A DNA stretch of 64,000 nt, from positions 6,407,001 to 6,471,000 of the forward strand of contig NZ_CP083740.1 in assembly GCF_020150455.1 (NCBI RefSeq), given 5' to 3'. Positions 19,618 to 28,491 of the stretch are shown here, piece after piece. The notes under the pieces are model-generated. The model worked only from the letters and a program-made list of their open reading frames with translations, was not told the DNA's origin and did no database searches. The stretch comes from Bremerella sp. TYQ1. GTDB taxonomy: Bacteria; Planctomycetota; Planctomycetia; Pirellulales; Pirellulaceae. Made by a program: the position numbers and the translations under genes. How positions within the stretch are numbered: position 1 is the stretch's first letter; each line of letters begins with the position of its first letter.

Positions 19618-21018
19618 GTGAATCGTCGTCAACTAACGCAATTGGGTGTTCCTGAATACGCTTTGACGGAAGCGGTGAAAGCTGTTTCGAGTGCTGCGAC
19701 TTCGCACCAACTGCGAGGCGCTGCGTTGAAGCATCGTTTTAAGGAGGTTCTCGCAGGGCCGGAGCAATTCGTGGGTGATAACTGTTTTGGTGAACTTGCA
19801 ACGCTGTTGACGACGGACCAGACCATCGAGCCATTGCACGAAAAGGTTTCTTATCGTACGTGGGGCGAAGATATTGATGAAATGGCCCATGCCCAAATGC
19901 GTGAGGCATGTAAGCTTCCGCACGCGGCTGGCGCTGCATTGATGCCCGATGCGCATCTGGGATACGGCTTGCCAATCGGTGGTGTGCTGGCGTTGGAAGG
20001 AGCCGTCGTACCATATGCGGTAGGTGTCGATATTGCATGTCGGATGAAGCTAAGTGTGCTCGATATGGAACTCGATTCCTTAGAGTCTCGCTTTGATAAC
20101 TATTGCCGGGCCTTGGAGAAAGGGACGCGATTTGGTGTCGGCTCAACGCATAAGAAGCCGCAGCAGCACGATGTGATGGACGAAGACTGGAACATTAGTA
20201 AGGTCACGCGCCAATCGAAAGACAAAGCTTGGCAGCAGCTGGGAACTTCAGGTTCCGGAAATCACTTCGTTGAATTTGGTGTCCTGACGATTAACGAAGG
20301 TGACGCGACTGAAGAGTCGTTTGCGTTGCAGCCTGGACAGTATGTGGCCCTGCTGAGCCATAGCGGAAGCCGAGGCCCAGGGGCTGCAGTTTGTAGTACC
20401 TACAGCAACATCGCGCGAACGAAGTTGCCAAAGAAGTACGAAACGCTCAAAAACCTGGCCTGGTTGACGTTGGACAGCGAAGAAGGTCAAGAGTACTGGG
20501 AGGCGATGAACTTGATGGGACGATATGCTGCGGCCAACCACGAAGTCATCCACCGATTGGTAAGTGACATCGTCGGCGCGGAGATCGTAGCAGGCGTCGA
20601 AAATCATCACAACTTTGCCTGGAAAGAGATGCACGATGGACGCGAAATGATAGTTCACCGCAAGGGGGCAACTCCGGCCGGAAAAGGTGTTCTTGGCGTC
20701 ATTCCAGGCTCGATGGGAACGCCTGGCTTCGTCGTTCGTGGAAAAGGAGAAGCTGCTAGTTTCGATTCCGCATCCCACGGCGCCGGTCGCTGTATGTCGC
20801 GTAAGAAGGCGAACGATACGTTCCGCATTCAAAACACGCGGCAAGAGTTAAAAGAGAAGGGTGTCCACATCTTGTCGGCTGGTTCCGATGAAGTCCCAGG
20901 CGTCTATAAGGACATTCACGAAGTCATGGCGTCACAAAGCGACCTGGTCGATATCCTCGGTCGCTTTGATCCAAAAATCGTCAAAATGTGCGGAGACGGG
21001 AGTCGGGCTGAGGATTAA
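19618..21018 (+). CDS. rtcB: RtcB-family RNA ligase
   Basis: A 466-residue RtcB protein, which joins RNA 2',3'-cyclic phosphate or 3'-phosphate ends to 5'-OH ends using GTP and Mn. Seen motifs include MPDAHLGYGLPIGGVLAL, VGVDIACRM with the metal-ligand Cys, GSGNHFVEFG, LLSHSGSRGPG, VENHHNFAW, and SHGAGRCMSR carrying the guanylylated His. Length and motif order are normal. The only plausible start is GTG at 19618. No archease gene is adjacent. The gene stands alone between lhgO and a convergent sulfatase gene. Confidence 0.95.
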   Translation: MNRRQLTQLGVPEYALTEAVKAVSSAATSHQLRGAALKHRFKEVLAGPEQFVGDNCFGELATLLTTDQTIEPLHEKVSYRTWGEDIDEMAHAQMREACKLPHAAGAALMPDAHLGYGLPIGGVLALEGAVVPYAVGVDIACRMKLSVLDMELDSLESRFDNYCRALEKGTRFGVGSTHKKPQQHDVMDEDWNISKVTRQSKDKAWQQLGTSGSGNHFVEFGVLTINEGDATEESFALQPGQYVALLSHSGSRGPGAAVCSTYSNIARTKLPKKYETLKNLAWLTLDSEEGQEYWEAMNLMGRYAAANHEVIHRLVSDIVGAEIVAGVENHHNFAWKEMHDGREMIVHRKGATPAGKGVLGVIPGSMGTPGFVVRGKGEAASFDSASHGAGRCMSRKKANDTFRIQNTRQELKEKGVHILSAGSDEVPGVYKDIHEVMASQSDLVDILGRFDPKIVKMCGDGSRAED

Positions 21019-21032
21019 CTCGGCCGTGACTT

Positions 21033-22508
21033 CTAGTCGATCTCGGGAATCGGATCGCCGTCTTTGATTTCCTCGCCTTCCCAAATCGCAATTCCATCGG
21101 TGTATGTCAACACACGATGTTTACTGCCAGGAGCTGGCATTTTGCTTTTGGGCGGGAGGAACTTCGCGAGCTCTTCGATTATGTCAGCATGCTGATCGCT
21201 TCCTGCTAAGTTCGTCCATTCGTTGGGATCGGCCTGCATGTCGTACAGTTCTCTTGAACCGTCGGCGTACTGAATGAAACGCCATCGTTCCGTTCGTATT
21301 CCATGATTGTCATGGTTATGCGTTGTAATGGCAGGATGTGTACGTTCCGTCTGTGCGTCTTGAAGCTGAGGAACCAGCGAATGACCTTCCAAACCATCGG
21401 CTTTGGGAAGTCCAGTCAGATCACTGAGCGTCGGATAAATGTCGAGCAATTCCGCCGGTTGCGTGCAGCGTTGTCCTTGGCTGATTCCAGGACCTGCGAA
21501 AATTAAGGGAACTCGTGTTCCGTCGTCCCATAGCGTGTTCTTGCCGGTGATTTCTTTTTCGCCGATATGCCAGCCATGATCGGACCAGATGACTATGATC
21601 GTGTTCTCAGCATAGCCGTTGGCCTCCAAAGCAGCGGTGACTCTTCCAATTTGAGCGTCCACAAAACTGGTACACGCGAGATAGCTGCGAGTGAGGTTTC
21701 TCCATTCCTGCTCGTCCTTCAAAAACTTCAGACGCGGCTCAGGGAGTTTCCAATGGAGATACCAGCTAAAACGAGGTGTATCTTCTCGATCGTTTTCCAT
21801 GATTTCAGGAACTTGCAGTTCATCCTCAGGGTAGAGATCAAACCATTTCTGAGTTGCATAACATGGAACGTGTGGAAGAAAAAAACCAACCGATAAACAG
21901 AACGGTTCTTTAGGCTTGTTGTTCAACGTGTCGACGGCCCACGATGCGACTTGATAGTCTCCTTTGTCTTCGTCTTTGTGAGGAAACGTACCCCAATCGA
22001 CCAGGGGATGCGCGGCCGGAGTATCGACCAACTTCTTCTTGGGGCGTACCCCGACGGATGACGCTGGGCCTAAGACTTGAAACTCCGAGTCGTTCTTCTT
22101 TCGACCGTAGCCTCCGTGATAGATCTTACCGGTGGAGTAGTTCGTATATCCATTCGCGTGCAGATGCTGGGGTAATGTCACAATATCTGCCAGCTCTGGA
22201 ACGCTTCTAAACCATGGCGAAAGTCCATAAATCCCTGTTGAAGAAGGTCGACGGCCGGTCATCAAGCTTGTGCGGGAAGGATTGCATAACGGAGACTGGC
22301 AATGAGCATTTAAGAAGACCGTTCCCGCTTCAGCAATCTTATCGATGTTGGGAGTTTGGGCTTGAGGATGTCCGTTGAGGCAACCAATCCAATCGTTTTG
22401 GTCATCGATTGAGATGAACAAAATGTTGGGCTTCTTCGGGTCTTGAGCGGACGCGAGCGAAGCGAACGACAATGTGCAAACGGTTGCCAAAAGCAGCAGG
22501 AAACGCAT
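21033..22508 (-). CDS. Exported type I sulfatase (iduronate-2-sulfatase-like)
   Basis: A 491-residue sulfatase with a signal peptide (MRFLLLLATVCTLSFASLAS). The metal-binding start PNILFISIDDQNDWIG is followed by SPLCNPSRTSLMTG, whose C-x-P-x-R Cys is converted to formylglycine. Further active-site elements are TGKIYHGGYG, SVGFFLPHVPC and WSDHGWHIGEKE. The pattern resembles iduronate-2-sulfatase and related planctomycete sulfatases that remove sulfate esters from algal or host polysaccharides; the actual substrate is unknown. It should act in the periplasm. It is convergent with rtcB. Confidence 0.93.
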   Translation of the reverse strand: MRFLLLLATVCTLSFASLASAQDPKKPNILFISIDDQNDWIGCLNGHPQAQTPNIDKIAEAGTVFLNAHCQSPLCNPSRTSLMTGRRPSSTGIYGLSPWFRSVPELADIVTLPQHLHANGYTNYSTGKIYHGGYGRKKNDSEFQVLGPASSVGVRPKKKLVDTPAAHPLVDWGTFPHKDEDKGDYQVASWAVDTLNNKPKEPFCLSVGFFLPHVPCYATQKWFDLYPEDELQVPEIMENDREDTPRFSWYLHWKLPEPRLKFLKDEQEWRNLTRSYLACTSFVDAQIGRVTAALEANGYAENTIIVIWSDHGWHIGEKEITGKNTLWDDGTRVPLIFAGPGISQGQRCTQPAELLDIYPTLSDLTGLPKADGLEGHSLVPQLQDAQTERTHPAITTHNHDNHGIRTERWRFIQYADGSRELYDMQADPNEWTNLAGSDQHADIIEELAKFLPPKSKMPAPGSKHRVLTYTDGIAIWEGEEIKDGDPIPEID

Positions 22509-22622
22509 GGGGATCGTTCTCTTGATACGGAGGGGAAAGCGATGGGTGAGGTGAGAAGTGAATGTATTCTACTGGATACAGAGGGTAGATTCGAGCAATC
22601 TCGGCGGTTCTGTGTTTCGAAA

Positions 22623-22654
22623 CAAAAAAAGCTCGATGCGTTGGAGCATCGAGC
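22623..22654 (-). terminator. Intrinsic terminator of the Cys/His-rich protein gene
   Basis: A 9-bp perfect stem (GCTCGATGC at 22631-22639, GCATCGAGC at 22646-22654, six-base loop) is followed on the minus strand by seven or more T. It lies 30 bases past the stop codon at 22684. Confidence 0.9.
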
Positions 22655-22683
22655 CTTTTTGAACGATTGAATCTCGGTACAGC

Positions 22684-23514
22684 TTATCGCGTGGAGACAG
22701 GCGGAGGAACGACTTCACCAGGAGCGTTCAACACAGGTTCGAGCTCAGCGTAGACCTTATCGAAGATTCGATTGGAATACGGCAGGGCAGGGTTTTCAAC
22801 CCAACCGGCGGCACGTGCCTGTTGGTCAGGAATGTGCAGCATGTTGTAAGGGCGGAAGTAGTAGTACGTCTTTGGGTAAGCAACGTACGGGATGTGGGGA
22901 ACCATGTTGCCAGGGGCGTGCCATGGGGAAGGCAGGCAGTGACGTGCATAGAAACCGCCGTGGCCGTGGCCGTAACCACATCCGTGGCATCCGCCATGAC
23001 ATCCAAGGTTACAGCCATGAGCCTTATGGCAACCACACGAATTGCCGCCGGTATCACACGAAGTGCAGCCACTATCGACGGAATCGCCACAGCCACAGCT
23101 TGCCGTGGTGAAGTCGTCTTCAGCGACATACGGTTCCACGAAATGGCTGTCTTGCTTCTCTTCTGGAAGCTGAACCGGGCTAGGCGGAGTTGGGATCTGC
23201 ATAGGTTTCATCGGGCGTGGGGCAACACCGTCCGATGGCGAAGCATCTTGAACGAGTGAGAAGCCACCTTTGGCCGAAACAGCTGCGATTTTCGCGGACT
23301 TCGCGGTTTGCGGATGCTTCGTTTCATATCCAACCGGCTTAATCAGGCCGCCATTGGTTTTCGCAGCACTTCTAGGAGTGCTTAAAGCACCGAGGTCGAC
23401 GACCACGGGCTGAGATTGTTCAGCAACCGAAGGCTGTTTCAACTGGACGACTGGGGCCGGAGTGCCGCCTTCGGCACCGAGCATCACGGCAGCAATTACG
23501 AATACGGTCGTCAT
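22684..23514 (-). CDS. Exported Cys/His/Gly-rich protein of unknown function
   Basis: A 276-residue protein not assigned to a known family. The N-terminus (MTTVFVIAAVMLGAEGG) is a short hydrophobic export signal. Residues about 140-195 are extraordinarily rich in Cys, His and Gly, with repeated CGC, GCH and GHGH units (for example CHGGCHGCGYGHGHGG). The C-terminal third holds an aromatic segment, YPKTYYYFRPYNMLHIPD, reminiscent of short conserved tails in other planctomycete surface proteins. Metal binding or disulfide cross-linking is plausible, but neither is shown. It is monocistronic with its own terminator. Confidence 0.8.
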   Translation of the reverse strand: MTTVFVIAAVMLGAEGGTPAPVVQLKQPSVAEQSQPVVVDLGALSTPRSAAKTNGGLIKPVGYETKHPQTAKSAKIAAVSAKGGFSLVQDASPSDGVAPRPMKPMQIPTPPSPVQLPEEKQDSHFVEPYVAEDDFTTASCGCGDSVDSGCTSCDTGGNSCGCHKAHGCNLGCHGGCHGCGYGHGHGGFYARHCLPSPWHAPGNMVPHIPYVAYPKTYYYFRPYNMLHIPDQQARAAGWVENPALPYSNRIFDKVYAELEPVLNAPGEVVPPPVSTR

Positions 23515-23933
23515 TGTGGGTTCAACCTTTGATATTGGTTTACACGGACATCGAGTGGAGTTGTGCGGCGCATGGGGATGCGTCGTTGTTACGTTCGGCA
23601 GTTTCCGGGACCCCGCTACGAAAAAATCGACTCCTTCGGATCTCTTGACCCATCTTAGCTAAATTCACACTGTTTCGTGTCATTCTGGGTAAGAAGGCTG
23701 AAAGACGACTAGGCGACTAGCTTTTTACTGTTTCTCCAATTGAAGGGGTATTTCAGTAACAAATCGTAACTTAGGCAAATACGGCTCAACTCTCACAATC
23801 GGAACATCCGAAACCTTAGATGGTCCGCGGGATCGCCCTGTACGACGGGTGGTAGCCGGAGTCCCCATTATTGTTTGACGCAGTCTTGCCGATCACGACC
23901 GTTCCCAACCAGCGCATGTGGTGGTAGGTATCC
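23515..23933. promoter_or_regulatory. Divergent region upstream of the Tad secretin gene
   Basis: This 419-base gap lies between the leftward Cys/His-rich gene and the rightward secretin gene and must serve both. I find no gene or clear repeat. An AT-rich segment around 23725-23790 is the most likely promoter area; no confident -35/-10 pair could be picked. Confidence 0.4.
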
Positions 23934-25586
23934 ATGAAAAGCTTCTTCCAACTTACAGTTCAGTACGGCGGGCGTGCCGTGTTTGCCGCTGCGGTGGCGG
24001 GTGCGTTTGCCTTTGTGCCGGCGCTTGCCCAAGCACAAATCGCCGCTGAGCTACCCAGCCCACGAGATGCTCAACTCATCGAGAAGCCCAATGAATCGGT
24101 CTTGATGAAAGAGTCGAACTTGATTCAAGAGGTGCTCGAGCCGGAACTGATTTTCCGAGTCGAACCTTCGCGATCGAAGATTCTCAAGACTAAGCTACCG
24201 ATGACGCGGGTTGCTATCACCAGCCCAGACATCGTCGAGATCAATGAATTCAGCACAACCGAGGTAGAAGTCATCGGTTTGAAAGCTGGCGAAACGACGA
24301 TGACGATCTGGTTCGCCGCTCCGGACGGAACTTCGACCGTACTTCGGTACCTGGTTAAAGTTGCTGCGAACGACGAAGAACAGCGTCGTGCTGAAATTGA
24401 ATACGGCAAACTGGAAGCTCGCATCAACGAGCTCTTTCCTAATAGCATCGTACAGCTGATTCCTGTCGCAGATAAGCTGATCGTACGCGGTCAGGCTCGC
24501 GACGCTCAGGAAGCTGCTCAGATCTTGGCTGTCCTCGGTGGTCAATCGATCGACCAGTCTGGCAACTTGTCGTTGGGAGCCAATCTTGGTTCTGCAGCGT
24601 TGTTGCCTGGTGCCGAAGACTTGCGAACAACCAGCGTGATCGACTTGCTACAAGTTCCTGGCGAACAGCAAGTGATGCTGAAAGTTCGGATCGCAGAACT
24701 GCAACGAACCGCTGCCAGAAACCTTGGTTTTGACTTTAGCGTCAGTGGCGAAAACTATGACGTCTCGCACATTATTGGGGCCGGGGCTGGTAATCTCTCC
24801 GCAATCCTGGATGGTGGTGACGTCGAGCTGTTTCTGCAAGCGACAAGCACCAATGGGATGGCGAAGATTTTAGCCGAACCAACACTGGTTACGATCAGCG
24901 GCAAGTCGGCCAACTTCATCGCTGGTGGTGAGTTTGCTGTACCCACTGCCGTTGGTGTTGGCGGTATCGGTGCTGTGTCGACGACCTTCCGTGGTTTCGG
25001 TACTCAGCTCGCGTTTACACCGACCGTTCTGGACAAAGATAAGATTCGTCTGCAAGTTGCACCGTCGTTCAGCTCTATCAACAGCGACAACACGGTGGAT
25101 GGAATTCCAGGCTTGGATATGCGAGGGGTCACGACGACAGTCGATCTTCGTGAAGGTCAATGGCTGGCGGTGGCTGGTTTGATTCAGGACGAACAACAAG
25201 GTAGCCGAACGCGACTGCCAGGTATCGGTGATATTCCACTTGTCGGTGCTGCATTCGGTCGACAATCGACCAACCGGACGGAGACCGAATTGGTCGTTCT
25301 CGTCAGTCCAGAACTTGTTCATCCGATGGAAGTTGAACAGCTCCCACTGTTTCTGCCCGGCACGGATGTGACCGACCCAACGAATAAGGAGTTCTTCTGG
25401 CATCAGCAAATCGAAGGACGTCCTGGTTACAACTACCGCAGCACTGTTTGGCCCGCGATGCGTCACCAGATTCATCACGAGAACCACGAGATTTTGAAGG
25501 CCCAACGCCATGCCCGTAAGGCGAGCCGTCACTATCACGAGTGCGAAGATTACTACATCTCCGGACCGCAAGGTTTTTCCAACTAA
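23934..25586 (+). CDS. cpaC: Tad/Flp pilus secretin (CpaC/RcpA)
   Basis: A 550-residue outer-membrane secretin for Flp pilus export. After a signal peptide (to about residue 35) comes the pilus-assembly N-terminal domain at about 60-145 (VEPSRSKILKTKLPMTRVAI, DIVEINEFSTTEVEVIGLKA). A BON-like N1 domain follows at about 165-205, and the secretin channel domain at about 235-470, including QVMLKVRIAELQRTAARNLG, GLIQDEQQGSRTRLPGIGDI and VLVSPELVHP. A His-rich tail of about 60 residues (MRHQIHHENHEILKAQRHAR) extends past the usual end. It is the first gene of the rightward secretin, lipoprotein and TadD block. Confidence 0.95.
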   Translation: MKSFFQLTVQYGGRAVFAAAVAGAFAFVPALAQAQIAAELPSPRDAQLIEKPNESVLMKESNLIQEVLEPELIFRVEPSRSKILKTKLPMTRVAITSPDIVEINEFSTTEVEVIGLKAGETTMTIWFAAPDGTSTVLRYLVKVAANDEEQRRAEIEYGKLEARINELFPNSIVQLIPVADKLIVRGQARDAQEAAQILAVLGGQSIDQSGNLSLGANLGSAALLPGAEDLRTTSVIDLLQVPGEQQVMLKVRIAELQRTAARNLGFDFSVSGENYDVSHIIGAGAGNLSAILDGGDVELFLQATSTNGMAKILAEPTLVTISGKSANFIAGGEFAVPTAVGVGGIGAVSTTFRGFGTQLAFTPTVLDKDKIRLQVAPSFSSINSDNTVDGIPGLDMRGVTTTVDLREGQWLAVAGLIQDEQQGSRTRLPGIGDIPLVGAAFGRQSTNRTETELVVLVSPELVHPMEVEQLPLFLPGTDVTDPTNKEFFWHQQIEGRPGYNYRSTVWPAMRHQIHHENHEILKAQRHARKASRHYHECEDYYISGPQGFSN

Positions 25587-25656
25587 CTAGGCCCAAGGTG
25601 GTAAAGCCCAGCCCCTTTTTCGTTCCCGTGACGAAACCAAATTGAGGATAGCCAAG

Positions 25657-26265
25657 ATGACCCTATTCAATCGAACTGCTGGAGGCTTGACGCTCGCCCT
25701 GGTGGCGGCTGGCCTAGTTGGATGCCAAAGCTACGGTCGGATCGAGCCCGCTCCACCGACCATGTTGGGTGCCTCGGTCGATGAAATGAATCGTACCCAG
25801 GAACTCAACGCAGAAGCGGCGAAGTACGTTATCTACCAGCATGAATTTGAGCCCAACTTCATCGCCGGTAAAGGTGAAAAAGACGCTTGGAAGCTTAACG
25901 GCTACGGCGAAGATCACGTCAAGCAAATCGCTGCCAACCTGCTTCGTGGTGATGAACTGCCAGTCGTCGTAGAACGCAGCCAGACGTCGCCTAAGCCAGG
26001 CACCGATTACGAATATCCAGTTCACTTCAATGATGAGCTAGATGAAAAGCGTCGTCGCTGTGTGGTTGCTGCATTGACCGCCATGGGTGTTGCTGACGCA
26101 GAATCACGTGTCGTTGTCGCTCCGTCCTTCTCGGAAGGTCTGACAAGTGGCGAAGCGGCAAGTGCCTACCAACGTGGTTTGTCAGGCCGAGGCGGATTCG
26201 GCGGCGGCTACGGCGGTGGAATTGGCGGCGGTGGCTTCGGCGGATTCGGCGGTGGTTTCTTCTAA
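25657..26265 (+). CDS. Lipoprotein, probable CpaD analogue of the Tad system
   Basis: A 202-residue lipoprotein between the secretin and TadD genes, the usual place of CpaD. The ATG at 25657 follows GAGGAT and gives the lipobox GLVGC. The mature region has a single small domain (DHVKQIAANLLRGDELPVVV, then DEKRRRCVVAALTAMGVADA), whose layout resembles the OmpA-like CpaD fold: a polypeptide with a strand of xVVVERS type and a helix before a GV turn. The last 30 residues are almost only Gly, Phe and Tyr and end GGFGGGFF. CpaD assists the secretin in the outer membrane; the assignment here rests on position and weak pattern. Confidence 0.7.
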   Translation: MTLFNRTAGGLTLALVAAGLVGCQSYGRIEPAPPTMLGASVDEMNRTQELNAEAAKYVIYQHEFEPNFIAGKGEKDAWKLNGYGEDHVKQIAANLLRGDELPVVVERSQTSPKPGTDYEYPVHFNDELDEKRRRCVVAALTAMGVADAESRVVVAPSFSEGLTSGEAASAYQRGLSGRGGFGGGYGGGIGGGGFGGFGGGFF

Positions 26266-26327
26266 TCGAGAAGAGACCTTTTGAAACGTGGATCCTATTT
26301 GTGCGATTTTTTGAGATGACGAGCCGA

Positions 26328-27479
26328 ATGAACTATCGCTTTGTTCTTCCAATCGTAATGTTCGCAACTGGCCTGGTTCTTAGTGGATGTGCTACGAACC
26401 GGCCAGGCATGGGATCCATGTTTGCCAAGTCGGAAACCGTTCCGGTAAATAATTTCAAGCAAGAGATCAGCCTGGCACGTCTCTCTGAACGCAATGGCAA
26501 CGGCACGACGGCTAAGAAAATTTACCGTCATATCTTGTCGGAGCAGCCAGAGAATCGCGTCGCCCTGCATCGAATGGGCGTAATTGCTGGCAAAGAGGGT
26601 CAATACAATCTTGCGATCGAATACTTGGCCAAAGCTCAGACCGCAGGTCAACCATCGGCGGAAGTGCTTTCCGATCTGGGGTACGTCTATTACCTGCAGG
26701 ACAACCAAGAACAGGCTCAGCAGCTTCTTGAAGAAGCGTTGGTTGAAGATCCTGATTACGAGGCCGCACGAACCAATCTGGCAATCGTGTACGCTGAGTT
26801 AGGTCAATACGATCTGGCATTGCAACAGTTTCGACGCGTTGGGAGCGAAGCGGAAGCATTGTCGAACCTGGCTTACATTCAAAGTCAACGTGGCGACATT
26901 GCTTTGGCGGAACAGAATTACAGCCGTGCGTTGGATTTAGACAAGCGGCTTCGACCTGCTGCGGAAGCCTTGGTTCAAATCGCTCAGATGACTGGGGAAG
27001 TCACCAATCGCCCGAATGTTCGCCCACATATCGTGCCTCCCCAAGAGCAGCCACAGCAAGAGATGGTTGCCGAAACGTCGCCGATCGAACGGAATAAGAA
27101 TTTCATCGAACAGCCACAATTTGTTGCTCAAGCCGAGCCTGTGAAAGCGAAAACGGATTCATCGAATCCGCTTCGCACGAACTCCCGGTTCTCGGGGAAC
27201 CAGCCTGCGGTTCAACAGGTGCAGTATCGAAGTGAAACGCAAACTGCTGCTCAAACCACGACGGTTCCGACGCAAGCTCCGGCCAAGAGTGGTTTGACGA
27301 TTCCTACCCAAAGTTTGGGAACCGGCCCAGCCGTTTACCAGATTTCTGATCAGCCCTTAGGTAGCAATGTTCAGCAGCCGCCAGCGGCATCGACACAGAT
27401 TGGAGCCGTTCCATCTGCTTCGGCACAAGATTTCTCCAAGCAAGTGATCAGCGCATTGGAAACTGCTGCCGCCAAATAG
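26328..27479 (+). CDS. tadD: TPR lipoprotein TadD
   Basis: A 383-residue lipoprotein with signal peptide MNYRFVLPIVMFATGLVLSG and lipobox VLSGC. At least four TPR units fill about residues 45-230 (for example AKKIYRHILSEQPENRVALH and DLGYVYYLQDNQEQAQQLLE). The C-terminal 150 residues are Gln/Pro/Thr-rich and probably disordered. In Tad systems TadD is the periplasmic pilotin-like scaffold needed for secretin assembly. Alternative starts are ATG 26316 and GTG 26301; I chose 26328 for the compact signal peptide. It is convergent with tadC, with only 12 bases between the stop codons. Confidence 0.88.
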   Translation: MNYRFVLPIVMFATGLVLSGCATNRPGMGSMFAKSETVPVNNFKQEISLARLSERNGNGTTAKKIYRHILSEQPENRVALHRMGVIAGKEGQYNLAIEYLAKAQTAGQPSAEVLSDLGYVYYLQDNQEQAQQLLEEALVEDPDYEAARTNLAIVYAELGQYDLALQQFRRVGSEAEALSNLAYIQSQRGDIALAEQNYSRALDLDKRLRPAAEALVQIAQMTGEVTNRPNVRPHIVPPQEQPQQEMVAETSPIERNKNFIEQPQFVAQAEPVKAKTDSSNPLRTNSRFSGNQPAVQQVQYRSETQTAAQTTTVPTQAPAKSGLTIPTQSLGTGPAVYQISDQPLGSNVQQPPAASTQIGAVPSASAQDFSKQVISALETAAAK

Positions 27480-27491
27480 TCGTTGGGACTT

Positions 27492-28475
27492 CTAGTTGTT
27501 GGCTGGCTGATTGCCGTTAGGGGCATCACGAACGGCGGAAATAGATGCCTGGGTGGCCGTCTGATTTAATGCTCCGCCAGGGGCTGTCTCACGCATCGAA
27601 AAATCTCGCAACTCCATAACCGCTGGACCTAGCAGTAGGACATAAATGGGCGGGGCGAGAAAAAAGATAACGGGGAAGAGCAACTTAATCGAAGTGCGAT
27701 TGCCTTCTTCTTCTGCCCGCTGCCGTCGCGTTTCACGAATGCTGTCCGCGAACTCGTGAAATGCCGTCGCTACGTTTCCACCTAGTCGCTCTGCGTGATG
27801 AATTAATGTTGAGAGTGCGGTCACATCTGGCTCGTCGACGCGTTTGGCAAATTCTTTCAGGGCGTAATCAAGTGAGCGAGCCGAAGCTTGGCCTTCTAGG
27901 ATGGTCAACTCGCAGGCTAAGTCGCGGTGCGAAGTTTGTAGCTCTCGGCTGACATGGCTGATGGCTCGCTGAAGCGGCATACCTGCAGAGACCGTCATCG
28001 TGATCATGTCCAATGCATCTGGCAAACCATAGCGAATTCGCTGAATACGCGAGGATGCAGACGAGGAAAGGATGATACGTGGAAGCCCCCAGATCAGCGC
28101 GAGCACGACAGCTCCGGTGATGAAATAGAACTGCTGAGCTTGTGCTCCGTCATTCATTGTCATGACTAATGCCGCAGCAACGAAGATCAGCCAGGCAAAC
28201 ACGGCCGCGTTTCGAATGGCCAAATAGTCTTCGGCCGCATACTTGCCGTAGTGGCCAGCTTTTACCAACTCGGCCTGCAGCTTGTCTCGGCTCTCGTTCG
28301 CGATTGGAATCATGTAAGCGAAGAGCTTCGTGAAAATACCAAGCGATTTACCACTGGATGCTTCCAGGTAGTCTTCGGCGCGGTTGCCACCTAGCCATAG
28401 CATGAGACTACCGACCAGAAACAGTAAGATACTGATTCCGAGAAAGGCTCCGACAACTTCTAGGCTGAATGGCAT
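27492..28475 (-). CDS. tadC: Tad platform protein TadC
   Basis: A 327-residue inner-membrane protein of the GspF/TadC family. Hydrophobic helices lie at about residues 8-28, 92-112, 118-140 and 268-292. The cytoplasmic domain contains YGLPDALDMITMTVSAGMPL and ALSTLIHHAERLGGNVATAF, the T2SSF signature. Together with TadB it forms the platform through which TadA powers Flp pilus assembly. It follows tadB with a 16-base gap and is the last gene of the leftward block. The C-terminal 30 residues are a polar tail. Confidence 0.94.
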   Translation of the reverse strand: MPFSLEVVGAFLGISILLFLVGSLMLWLGGNRAEDYLEASSGKSLGIFTKLFAYMIPIANESRDKLQAELVKAGHYGKYAAEDYLAIRNAAVFAWLIFVAAALVMTMNDGAQAQQFYFITGAVVLALIWGLPRIILSSSASSRIQRIRYGLPDALDMITMTVSAGMPLQRAISHVSRELQTSHRDLACELTILEGQASARSLDYALKEFAKRVDEPDVTALSTLIHHAERLGGNVATAFHEFADSIRETRRQRAEEEGNRTSIKLLFPVIFFLAPPIYVLLLGPAVMELRDFSMRETAPGGALNQTATQASISAVRDAPNGNQPANN

Positions 28476-28491
28476 GGAATACTCTTCGGGA

